Below are positions 19,266 to 27,114 of a stretch of DNA of 64,000 nucleotides, piece by piece. Under the pieces are notes generated by a model. The model was not told the origin of the DNA. It searched no databases and worked only from the letters and a program-made list of their open reading frames with translations. This stretch comes from JANMJD01 sp963847945 (lineage in GTDB: Bacteria; Actinomycetota; Acidimicrobiia; Acidimicrobiales; Ilumatobacteraceae): assembly GCA_963847945.1 (NCBI GenBank), contig CAWKBX010000017.1, forward strand, positions 1-64,000. Reading direction: 5' to 3'. The position numbers and the translations under genes were made by a program. Numbering within the stretch: position 1 is the first letter of the stretch; the number at the start of each line of letters is the position of its first letter.

Positions 19266-20446
19266 GAACGGGACTCCTTGGAGGATGCGGTCGGGCGGGC
19301 CGTGGGGTGTTGGGCGACGAGTTGATGAAAGAGATCGGCGTACTGGCCGGCGATGATGTCGAGGGTCATCAACCCTTCGACGCGTTCGCGTGCCGCCGTG
19401 GCCAGTTCCTTGGCGAAGACGGCGTCGTGGGCGAGACGGATGGCCGCGTCGGCCATCGGCTGAGCGGCCCGGGCGGGCACTCGCAGGCCCGTCTCGTTGT
19501 GGATGACCACATCGCGGCAGCCGGGCATATCGCTGGCCACGATCGGCACCTCCGCCGCGGCGGCCTCGAGCAAGATGCGCGGAATTCCTTCGCGGTACGC
19601 CGTCGGCAGCATGACCACATCGGTGGTGGCCAGCAGACCGGGCATGTCGGGGCAGTTGCCGCCGTACATCACTTCGACCTCGGTCCCCTTGAACGGGGTG
19701 ACGGCGGCGGCCCGACGCGGGTTGGGCTCCTCGGATCCGACGATCAGGAACACGGTCTGGCGACCGAGTTTGCCGTCACACAGGCGGCCGGCCTCGCAGA
19801 ACTCGGCGACGCCCTTCGCCTTCAGTAACCGCGAAGCGAGCACGACCAGCCATCGATCGCCGATGCCATATTGGGCTCGCATGGCCGCACCACGGTCGGT
19901 TCGGCGGGCGTCGTCGAACGTCTGCAGCTTGACCCCTGAGCCGGGGATGACCATCGCCTGGGTGGCGGGAATCCAGCGCTTGTCGAGGAACAACTTGTGG
20001 TCGTCGGTGTTCTGGAACACGGTGAAGGCGGCCTCGTCGGCGTTCAACCGCTGGGCGGTGCCATAGCCGCTGCGCAGGGCAAAACCCTTGACTCCCGGGG
20101 TCGAGAACGACTGTCCGGTACCCGTGATCGTGCGGGTGTAGATGCCGTCGGGGTCGTTCTTGGCCGCCTGCATTGCCAAGGCTCCGGGAAGGCTGTCCCA
20201 CGCGTGGACGAGGTCGGCGCCCCGCTCCAAACGAAGCTGGCGCACGATGCCGGGAATCTTGGTGATGTCTCGTTTGAGGTTGCCACTGCCGACGGCGTGG
20301 GTGATGGTGCCATGCGCCGAGGAGTTGGCGGATGCCGGAGTTGCCCCGATTCCGGCGAGTTCGACGTCGATACCGTGCTTGCGGAGTTCTCCGACCAGCG
20401 GGATTCGAGCGTCGATGTCATAGGCGCCAAAGAAGATGACCTTCAT
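19262..20446 (-). CDS. Glycosyltransferase family 4
   Basis: The 394-residue protein begins MKVIFFGAYDIDARIPLVGEL, the N-terminal nucleotide-fold start of GT4 enzymes. The C-terminal half has LVVLASRLLKAKGVAEFCEA, and the donor-site E-x7-E region appears as PTAYREGIPRILLEAAA. I chose the ATG at 20446 because AGGAAA sits about 8 bases upstream and the family N-terminus starts exactly there; a longer open frame exists. It probably adds the second sugar, or a later one, to the lipid-linked glycan. Its stop overlaps the aminotransferase start by 4 bases. Confidence 0.85.
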   Translation of the reverse strand: MKVIFFGAYDIDARIPLVGELRKHGIDVELAGIGATPASANSSAHGTITHAVGSGNLKRDITKIPGIVRQLRLERGADLVHAWDSLPGALAMQAAKNDPDGIYTRTITGTGQSFSTPGVKGFALRSGYGTAQRLNADEAAFTVFQNTDDHKLFLDKRWIPATQAMVIPGSGVKLQTFDDARRTDRGAAMRAQYGIGDRWLVVLASRLLKAKGVAEFCEAGRLCDGKLGRQTVFLIVGSEEPNPRRAAAVTPFKGTEVEVMYGGNCPDMPGLLATTDVVMLPTAYREGIPRILLEAAAAEVPIVASDMPGCRDVVIHNETGLRVPARAAQPMADAAIRLAHDAVFAKELATAARERVEGLMTLDIIAGQYADLFHQLVAQHPTARPTASSKESRS

Positions 20447-20576
20447 GGTGCGGTTTCCTGTCGGATGTCGTTCCCGGCACTCTGCCAAGCACCGGGATGG
20501 AAATGGAATAAATGCCCGCAACGGTCGTAAGACTACTGCACGGAGTTATGCGCAGGGTGGCCGGGCGTATGAAACA

Positions 20577-20599
20577 GCCCACCGCATGACACGGTGGGC
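20577..20599 (-). terminator. Hairpin between sugar transferase and GT4 genes
   Basis: A perfect 8-bp stem (GCCCACCG / CGGTGGGC) has a 7-base loop. On the minus strand it is followed by TGTTTC. It lies 32 bases after the stop of the sugar transferase and 131 bases before the GT4 start. The T-tract is weak, so it may be an attenuator rather than a full terminator. Confidence 0.5.
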
Positions 20600-20630
20600 C
20601 GCTTCGCAAGGTTTGGAAACTGTGCGCTGA

Positions 20631-21290
20631 TTAGGCGGCGAGGCGGAGTGCCGGATAGCCCTGCGCATCGAGCGGGACCGGCCGGGAGAGCACCGTCATC
20701 ATGATGATCTTGAGATCGAGCCACACGTTGCGGTTCTCGGCGTACCAGCGGGCGAGCTCGAGCTTGTGGGGGAGAATGTTCTCGAGGTATTCCTTCTCGG
20801 GGTCAGCCGATGCTCCGAGAATCTCGGACTCGTTGCGGTACACCATCGAGGCGAGATCGGTGATGCCCGGGCGAACCTTGAGGGCTTCGTGGAACTCGGC
20901 CGGCATCATCTCGACGTAGCGGGCGACCTCGGGGCGGGGGCCGACCAGGCTCATATCGCCGCGGAGCACGTTGAGGAGCTGGGGGAGCTCGTCGAGCTTC
21001 CAGGCCCGCAAGCGCTTGCCGACTCGGGTGATCCGAGGATCGCCGCCCGAGGTAATCAACGGACCGGCGTTCGAGCTGCGCATGCTGCGAAACTTGAGTA
21101 CGGTGAAGGGCACACCGTTGCGCCCGACCCGGGTCTGGCGGTAGATGACCGGACCATGGTCATCGAGCCACACGGCGAGTGCTGCCACACCCATCAACGG
21201 CATTGCTGGGATGATCCCGCCGGCAACGAGTAGCAGATCAAACGCTCGCTTGACTCTTCCGCTTCGAACGTTGTTGCTTCTCATCTCCAT
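20631..21290 (-). CDS. PglC/WcaJ-type initiating phosphoglycosyl transferase
   Basis: The 219-residue bacterial sugar transferase has an N-terminal re-entrant membrane helix (FDLLLVAGGIIPAMPLMGVA), the VGRNGVPFTVLKFRSMR block, KLDELPQLLNVLRGDMSLVG and GPRPEVARYVE. Its short length, lacking the extra N-terminal membrane helices of WbaP/WcaJ, is that of the PglC class. It transfers phospho-sugar from UDP to undecaprenyl phosphate, the first membrane step. The catalytic Asp-Glu pair is visible in KLDELP. Confidence 0.88.
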   Translation of the reverse strand: MEMRSNNVRSGRVKRAFDLLLVAGGIIPAMPLMGVAALAVWLDDHGPVIYRQTRVGRNGVPFTVLKFRSMRSSNAGPLITSGGDPRITRVGKRLRAWKLDELPQLLNVLRGDMSLVGPRPEVARYVEMMPAEFHEALKVRPGITDLASMVYRNESEILGASADPEKEYLENILPHKLELARWYAENRNVWLDLKIIMMTVLSRPVPLDAQGYPALRLAA

Positions 21291-21563
21291 CCTCCGAACT
21301 TGGGGGCCGCTGTGAGTGCGGCCGTTGCTGCGAACTTGATCACATCAGCATCGGGCAAGGTGGAGACTTGCGCAACGGGGCATCCGGACCATCTGTGCCT
21401 GTTTGACGTCTCTGCGAGGGGGTGATGACGCGGAATAGGCCGAAAGTACTGACGCCGTGTGGTGACCGCTGACATCTAGCCTCCGGGCGTGACCAAATTG
21501 CGGTGGTTCGATCGATCACGGGGTGCTCGGAAGCACGACCCCTCTCAGCGTGAAGGTGTGTCC

Positions 21564-22193
21564 ATGTCGACACTTTCTGTGAGGTCGGTGGCGATCGACC
21601 CTCATACAGAGGATGACGACGACCGGGAGTACGGCTGGAGGGTCTTGGTGGTCTGCACCGCCAACGTGTCGCGCTCCCCATTGGCGATGGCAACCCTTCG
21701 GCGTCATCTCCTGGCGGCCGGCATCCCGGCGATCGTGCGCTCGGCCGGAACGATGGCCACCGAATTGACCGTTGACCAGCAGATGGTTGAAGCCGGATAC
21801 GAGATCGGCGTCGACATCTCCAGCCATCGCCCGCGGCGGTTGACCCGGGCGTTGATGGACGATGAAGGCCGTGATCTGATCATCGGTCTCTCACGGGAGC
21901 ACCTGCGTGAAGTTGTCGCGCTCGACGATGACGCCTGGCGTCGCACGTTCACCCTGAAGGAGATCGTGCGCCGCTGCGAGACGCATCGTCGCGACCTTGC
22001 CGACGATCCCGAGGCCTGGACGGCCGTGCTCGGCGAGGATCGCGATCTGCGCCAACTGCTCGGTGACGACCCGGCCGACGACGTCAAGGACCCCTACCGC
22101 AAGTCATTTGAACTCCACCGCGAGGTCGCCGGCGAGATCAACGGCTTGTGCCGTCGCACTGTTGCGACCCTGTTCGAGGCGATCACCCCGTAG
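21564..22193 (+). CDS. Low-molecular-weight protein tyrosine phosphatase
   Basis: The 209-residue protein has the P-loop signature VVCTANVSRSPLA (C-x5-R-S) near residue 30. Such enzymes (Wzb/CpsB-like) dephosphorylate the tyrosine tail of BY-kinases. It is longer than Wzb because of an acidic N-terminal 25 residues and a helical C-terminal extension. The usual C-terminal DPY segment is represented by DVKDPYRKS. The ATG at 21564 has AAGGTG upstream; a GTG at 21489 would add 25 residues. The last 11 bases overlap the convergent gene at 22183. Confidence 0.82.
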   Translation: MSTLSVRSVAIDPHTEDDDDREYGWRVLVVCTANVSRSPLAMATLRRHLLAAGIPAIVRSAGTMATELTVDQQMVEAGYEIGVDISSHRPRRLTRALMDDEGRDLIIGLSREHLREVVALDDDAWRRTFTLKEIVRRCETHRRDLADDPEAWTAVLGEDRDLRQLLGDDPADDVKDPYRKSFELHREVAGEINGLCRRTVATLFEAITP

Positions 22194-23232
22194 GTGTGGG
22201 TGGCGGGCTGCATGTCGCGCTGCCGCCGTCGGTAAAAAGTCCGCCGGCAATCGGCAGGAACTGCCAATCGTACGAATCCGCGTGGAGGGTCAACTCCAGG
22301 ACGCCGTAGGTATCGGAGTCACCGACCTCGCGGTTCGGCTCTTCCGACACGAAGCCGCGCAGATCTTTGCCGCCGGTACCGACGACGAACTGGCGGGCGC
22401 CTCGCGGGTCGGGCTCGCCCGCGGGCGACTGTGGCGCGAATCGCTCGTAGTCGTGGTCGTGACCATTGAGAATCACATCGGCCCCGTGCTCGGCAAGAAC
22501 TTCCCAGAACGGTTGGAACGTGTCGGACGAGCCATGGGTCCCCGACGAGAACCGGGGCTTGTGCCAATACGCGGCCAAGCACACCGTCGGATGGGCGGCG
22601 AGGTCGTCGCGGAACCACTGCACTTGTGCGGAATCGCGACCGCAGCCCCCGATCTCGTCGCACTCGCTATTCAGCACGACGATGTGCCACGCCCCGAGTT
22701 CATAGCTGTACCAACCCTGGCGGGGATCGCCGGCGGCGTCGCCGAAGTAGGAGTAGTACGGCGTGGCGTTCGTCGAGTTGTAGTCGTGGTTGCCGGGAGC
22801 CGGTCGGGTTCTTGCCCGGAGCCCACCCCACGTCGGCTCGTAGCAGTCGGCGAATTGCTTGGCGGTACCGTCCTCGTACACGTGATCGCCGAGGGTGGCG
22901 ATCGCATCGACGTGGGAGCCCACCAGAGCGGCGGTCTCGGCCGCCCGGTTGTCGTCATGGCAGGCGGCAAGGTCGCCCGCCGCGATCAAGACCGGGTCGG
23001 CGGTGTCGGCGGTGTCGGCAGGATCGGCAGGGTTGGTGGTGTCGGCAGGGTCGGCGACGAGGGTCGCCGACGACGTCGTCGGTGGGGGCGCGACCGGCGG
23101 ACCGAGCGTTCCTCCTGACGCTGAGCAACCTGCTAGCCCGACGGCGAGCAGGGGGCCGAGGGCTCGGCGGAGCAGCGGTATGTTCGGCCCATTTCGGCAT
23201 TGTCGCAACCACTCGTTCTGCACAGTCCCCAT
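22183..23232 (-). CDS. Secreted metallophosphoesterase lipoprotein
   Basis: The 349-residue protein has a lipoprotein signal (LLAVGLAGC lipobox) and a low-complexity Ala-Asp-Pro-Thr spacer. A calcineurin-like phosphoesterase domain follows with AAGDLAAC, TLGDHVYEDG, GNHDY, the AYWHKPRFSS segment and NGHDHDYER, the full metal-ligand set. It resembles purple-acid-phosphatase-type enzymes and would act on phosphoesters outside the membrane. The ATG at 23232 starts the signal peptide; the longer open frame upstream is not supported. The spacer repeats (PADTADTADP) come from a GTCGGCAGG-type DNA repeat near 23000-23050. Confidence 0.82.
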   Translation of the reverse strand: MGTVQNEWLRQCRNGPNIPLLRRALGPLLAVGLAGCSASGGTLGPPVAPPPTTSSATLVADPADTTNPADPADTADTADPVLIAAGDLAACHDDNRAAETAALVGSHVDAIATLGDHVYEDGTAKQFADCYEPTWGGLRARTRPAPGNHDYNSTNATPYYSYFGDAAGDPRQGWYSYELGAWHIVVLNSECDEIGGCGRDSAQVQWFRDDLAAHPTVCLAAYWHKPRFSSGTHGSSDTFQPFWEVLAEHGADVILNGHDHDYERFAPQSPAGEPDPRGARQFVVGTGGKDLRGFVSEEPNREVGDSDTYGVLELTLHADSYDWQFLPIAGGLFTDGGSATCSPPPTPTG

Positions 23233-23398
23233 ACTGGACCGTGATTGGTCCCGACCCGCCCTTCGTGGTGAAACAAGAGATATGGGCCGCCTGCATCCTT
23301 CTCTTTGCCCCGGTAGAGGAGAAGAATGGGCATGTCTTGCGCGACGTCGATGATGCGCGCCGAGGAATTCGAACAGACCAGAGGAAAGGAGCCCGACC

Positions 23399-25612
23399 GT
23401 GACCACGACAACCGCAACCAAGGGCCCCACCAGGACCGCGCCCGGGTCCTCCTCGACCAGGAACTCCACCGCCCGCGGCGCCGCCTGGTCGACGATGGCA
23501 TTCGTCGTCATCGGCGTCGGCCAACTCTTGGTCATGAGTGCACTCGGTCATCGCGGCGAGCTCGATCTCGGCAACAACGGGAACATCATCGCCGCCACCC
23601 TGATCGTGATCGCCTTCGGGAAGATCTTCACGACGACCGGCGTTGGGCCGGCGATCGTTCAGCGCGACGACCTGCAGCCCCGTCATATCGAGACGGGCTT
23701 CCTCCTCTCGATCGGCACCGGCGTCGCGGCATTTGCCGTGCTTGGGTTTGGCGCTCCGTTGATCGCCAAGCTGTTTCACTACGACGAGCTGATTCCACTG
23801 CTCTGGGTACTTGGTGCGGCCACGTTTGTGCAGTCGTTCGGCATCGTCGCGGAGGGATTGCTCCAACGCGAGTTCCGATTCAAGGCGCTTGCCATTGCCG
23901 AGATCGTCAGTTCCGGCGTCGGATTCATCGGACTTGGTGTCGTGCTTGCCTTCACGGGCGCCGGGATCTGGACGCTGGTACTCGCCAACCTCGCACAGGC
24001 GATCATGAAGGTGATCTTCCTCCTCGGGGCGACTCGACATCCGATGGGCCGCCGCGTCGATCGGTCCGCCGCTCGCGACCTCGCCAAGTTCGCCACGGGA
24101 TTCACCCTCGCCAAGATCTTCAACTTCGCGGGGGTCAACGGCGACAACGTCGTCATCGGCAATCAGCTGCCGACGAAGCTGGACAGCTACTCGCAGGCCT
24201 ACCAACTGCTGGCGATGCCGGCAATGTTCTTCGGCCAGATCGTCGATCGCGTGTTGTTTCCCGTCATGGCAAGAATGCAACACGACATCCCGAAGTTGGC
24301 CCTCACCTACCGCCGAGGCGTCGCCGCGATTGCTGCCGTTACCGGTCCGGGGGGCGCACTGATCTTCGTGCTTGCACCCGAGATTGCTCACCTGGTGTAC
24401 GGCGCCGGCTCGGGCGATGTCGTCAATCCGTTGCGCGCGTTCGCGTTGGGGCTGACGTTGCGGACCGGATACAAGATCTCCGATTCGTTGGCACGGTCGT
24501 CGGGCACGGTGTTCAAACGGGCCAAGCGTCAGGCGGTTTATGCCGTCCTCGTGGTGGCCGGTGCCTACGTCGGCCACTTCTGGGGAATCACCGCGGCGGC
24601 CATCGGCGTGCTGTTCGCCTTGTTGGCGAACTACCTGTTGATGGCCGACCTCAGCCTGCGGACCACGGGGCTGAGCTGGGGTTCGTTTGCGGCGGCCCAT
24701 TGGCGGGGCGTGGTGCTCGGCGCGTTGACCGGCATCGTCGGCAGCGCGATCTCGATTCCGATGCGCCACGCCGACATCAACTTCTTTGTCGTCCTGGTGG
24801 CAACGGTGCTCGGCGTGGCGGCGATGCTCGGCGCCTTGACGGTCGTTCGGCGCGATCTGGTGCTCGGCGATGTCGAGTGGCTGCTCAAGGGTGGCAAGTT
24901 GGGGAACGCCGATGCCCCCGATGATCGTCAGGTCGCTGCGGTGGCGTCCAAGCCGGTCGCGTCCAGGCCGGCCACGTCGAAGCCGGTCGTATCTCAGGCG
25001 GTCGCCCCACGGTCCAAGGCGTCGGGTCCCGCGGCAGCTGCCGCAAAGAACTCGAAGTCCGCCAAGTCGGCTGCGCCGGTGCGGAACTCGGCCAAGGCCG
25101 TCGAGCGCAGGAGCTCGGTGGCCTCCGACCGAGGTAACGGTCAGGCAGGCAAGGCGCGGACGGGGTCGACGACGGCCGCCTCGCCGCAGACGCCGGGCCC
25201 GCGCACTCCGCCGCGGGTCTCCGCCAAGGCGGTCTACTCGGCCACGTCAGCTCCCTCGAAGCCGGCTGCGGCGAAACCGACTCCCCAGACCACGCCGACT
25301 CCCCAGACTACTCCGACGGCTGTGCCGAGTCGGCCGGAGGCACCCGTCCGGCGGCCCGACATAGTTCGAAACGATCAGTCCGTCCCGGCTGCGGCCGCGG
25401 CGGCCGAATCGTCGCGTAGCGTGGTGCGGCCGACCCGGTCGGCAAAGTCGACGGCGGCCCGGCCGCGAGTCGACTACGAGAAGGTGGACTTGCTCGCATT
25501 GGCGCTCAAGATCGCTGACGCAGAACCCGCTGGGCGGCGCGGCACCAAGAAGAACACATCTCGAACCGCGAGCAACCCCCCTGCCGCAGATCCAGGAGCC
25601 AACCGTGGGTGA
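23399..25612 (+). CDS. Wzx-like polysaccharide flippase with long C-terminal tail
   Basis: The 737-residue protein has residues about 30-490 forming the 12-14 helices of the polysaccharide-export MATE-like family (LGFGAPLIAKLFHYDELIPLL and TGFTLAKIFNFAGVNGDNVV are typical blocks). The remaining 240 residues are low-complexity Ala/Pro/Lys/Ser/Thr with short repeats (KPVAS, TPQTTPTPQTT), not part of the family. The tail is positively charged and presumably cytoplasmic. The GTG at 23399 has GGAG about 9 bases upstream. It overlaps the next gene by 8 bases. The domain moves lipid-linked oligosaccharides across the membrane. Confidence 0.85.
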   Translation: MTTTTATKGPTRTAPGSSSTRNSTARGAAWSTMAFVVIGVGQLLVMSALGHRGELDLGNNGNIIAATLIVIAFGKIFTTTGVGPAIVQRDDLQPRHIETGFLLSIGTGVAAFAVLGFGAPLIAKLFHYDELIPLLWVLGAATFVQSFGIVAEGLLQREFRFKALAIAEIVSSGVGFIGLGVVLAFTGAGIWTLVLANLAQAIMKVIFLLGATRHPMGRRVDRSAARDLAKFATGFTLAKIFNFAGVNGDNVVIGNQLPTKLDSYSQAYQLLAMPAMFFGQIVDRVLFPVMARMQHDIPKLALTYRRGVAAIAAVTGPGGALIFVLAPEIAHLVYGAGSGDVVNPLRAFALGLTLRTGYKISDSLARSSGTVFKRAKRQAVYAVLVVAGAYVGHFWGITAAAIGVLFALLANYLLMADLSLRTTGLSWGSFAAAHWRGVVLGALTGIVGSAISIPMRHADINFFVVLVATVLGVAAMLGALTVVRRDLVLGDVEWLLKGGKLGNADAPDDRQVAAVASKPVASRPATSKPVVSQAVAPRSKASGPAAAAAKNSKSAKSAAPVRNSAKAVERRSSVASDRGNGQAGKARTGSTTAASPQTPGPRTPPRVSAKAVYSATSAPSKPAAAKPTPQTTPTPQTTPTAVPSRPEAPVRRPDIVRNDQSVPAAAAAAESSRSVVRPTRSAKSTAARPRVDYEKVDLLALALKIADAEPAGRRGTKKNTSRTASNPPAADPGANRG

Positions 25613-27092
25613 CCGCCCTTTAACGCATCAGCTGGTCGAGCGACTCAATGACGACAAGGTGGCATGGTGTCATTGGAAGTCGAACCGTGACCTCGCCGAG
25701 TCGATGGACGGCTCAACCGATCTCGACCTGCTGGTTGATTCCGCCCGCCTCGACGACGTCTACGAGGCGTTCGCCTCGCTCGGCTTCCGTCGCGGGCAGG
25801 TGGCCGGAAGCCGCGTCGACGTCGGTCTCGAGGACTTCCTGGGGGAGTGCGAGGCGACCGGCAATCTGGTCCACATCCACACCCATTGGCGGCTGGTGTC
25901 GGGTGAGGCTCACCACAAGCGCTTCCGTATCCCGTTCGAGCGACTGATCCTCGAAACCCGCCAACGCGGCGAGATCGAGGGAACCTGGACGAGTCATCCG
26001 GCGGCCGAGGTCGTGCTTCTTGCCATCCGCACCGGGCTCAAGCTGCGCTGGCGCGACCGCCTTGGGCTGCGCGTCGGCCACAAGACCGGGATCGCCGACA
26101 TCGGTGACGAGCTTGACTGGCTGGTGCGGCATTCATCGATGGACGACATCCGCGAGTTCGCCGGCAAGATGCTCGGGGCCAAGGCGGCGACGGCTGCGGT
26201 CGATCTGGCCAGCTTTGGTCCCTCGACTCGTCGTCTACTCCGGTTGCGTCGGGCCATTCAGGCCGACTTCGCCCTGCAGACCTCGATGCGTGGCCCGGCG
26301 GCCCGTATCGAGCGGTGGCAGCGCGAGCTCATCTGGCTGCGGCGTGGTATCGCCCGCCACTATTTCCCGCGCCCCGTGCTGCTGGGTCGTGGCGGCCCGG
26401 CCGGCGGGCTGCTCGTGGCGATCATCGGCTCCGACGGCAGCGGCAAGTCGACGGTCGTCAAAGGACTCCACAAGTGGTTCTCGCTGAAGATCGACACCCT
26501 GCCGATCTATTTCGGTTCAGGTGACGGTAACAAGTCGCTGATCCTCAAGCCGTTCAAGATGGTGCTCGGTATGCGTCGCAAGGACGGTCTGGAAGGCGCC
26601 TCGAACACCGACGAAGACCCGGGTCGCTTGAGCAAGCCGCCGAGCACGACCCGCGCCGTGTGGGCGTTGGCCGTATCGATCGAGAAGCGCAAGACGCTGC
26701 GTCGGGCAATGAAGGCCCGCACCCGCGGCATGCTCGTCATCGCCGACCGGTATCCGCAGACCCAGATTCCCGGGATCAACGACGGGCCGCAACTGCGGGC
26801 GTGGGCCGAGTCGCCATCGGGCCTCAAGCGGCGTCTATCGGCGTTCGAGTCGGTGCCGTACCAGCGGGCGCATCGCTTTCCGCCCGACCTCATCTTGCGA
26901 ATGAAGGTCAGCGCCGAGGTCGCCGCCAGTCGTCGGCCCGAGCACGATCCCGACGATCTGAAGCGGCGTATCCGCATTGTCGGCAGCCTGGAGTTCCCCG
27001 AGTCGCTGCACGGTGTGGTCGAGATCGACGCCGATCAGACGCAGCCCGAGGTCTTTGCCGCCGCCCGGCGGGCCATTTTCGAACACATGTAA
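25605..27092 (+). CDS. Fused nucleotidyltransferase-like / thymidylate-kinase-like P-loop protein
   Basis: In this 495-residue protein the first 200 residues resemble the nucleotidyltransferase-fold proteins annotated near polysaccharide genes (WCHWKSNRDL, GSTDLDLLVDSARL). The C-terminal half has Walker A (IIGSDGSGKSTVVKGL), a nucleotide-kinase-like lid (RRAMKARTRGMLVIADRYPQ) and a DLILRMKVSAEVAASRRP segment like thymidylate kinase. It recurs in capsule clusters; its substrate is unknown. It overlaps the flippase by 8 bases and so belongs to its operon. It is not a housekeeping Tmk, which is about 210 residues. Confidence 0.7.
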   Translation: MGDRPLTHQLVERLNDDKVAWCHWKSNRDLAESMDGSTDLDLLVDSARLDDVYEAFASLGFRRGQVAGSRVDVGLEDFLGECEATGNLVHIHTHWRLVSGEAHHKRFRIPFERLILETRQRGEIEGTWTSHPAAEVVLLAIRTGLKLRWRDRLGLRVGHKTGIADIGDELDWLVRHSSMDDIREFAGKMLGAKAATAAVDLASFGPSTRRLLRLRRAIQADFALQTSMRGPAARIERWQRELIWLRRGIARHYFPRPVLLGRGGPAGGLLVAIIGSDGSGKSTVVKGLHKWFSLKIDTLPIYFGSGDGNKSLILKPFKMVLGMRRKDGLEGASNTDEDPGRLSKPPSTTRAVWALAVSIEKRKTLRRAMKARTRGMLVIADRYPQTQIPGINDGPQLRAWAESPSGLKRRLSAFESVPYQRAHRFPPDLILRMKVSAEVAASRRPEHDPDDLKRRIRIVGSLEFPESLHGVVEIDADQTQPEVFAAARRAIFEHM

Positions 27093-27114
27093 AGCAGCAC
27101 GAATCAGAAAGTAG

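Noticed and set aside
22955..24769. Long minus-strand open frame opposite the flippase gene
   Set aside because: Composition is low complexity (Arg, Asp, His) and it overlaps two convincing genes on other frames.
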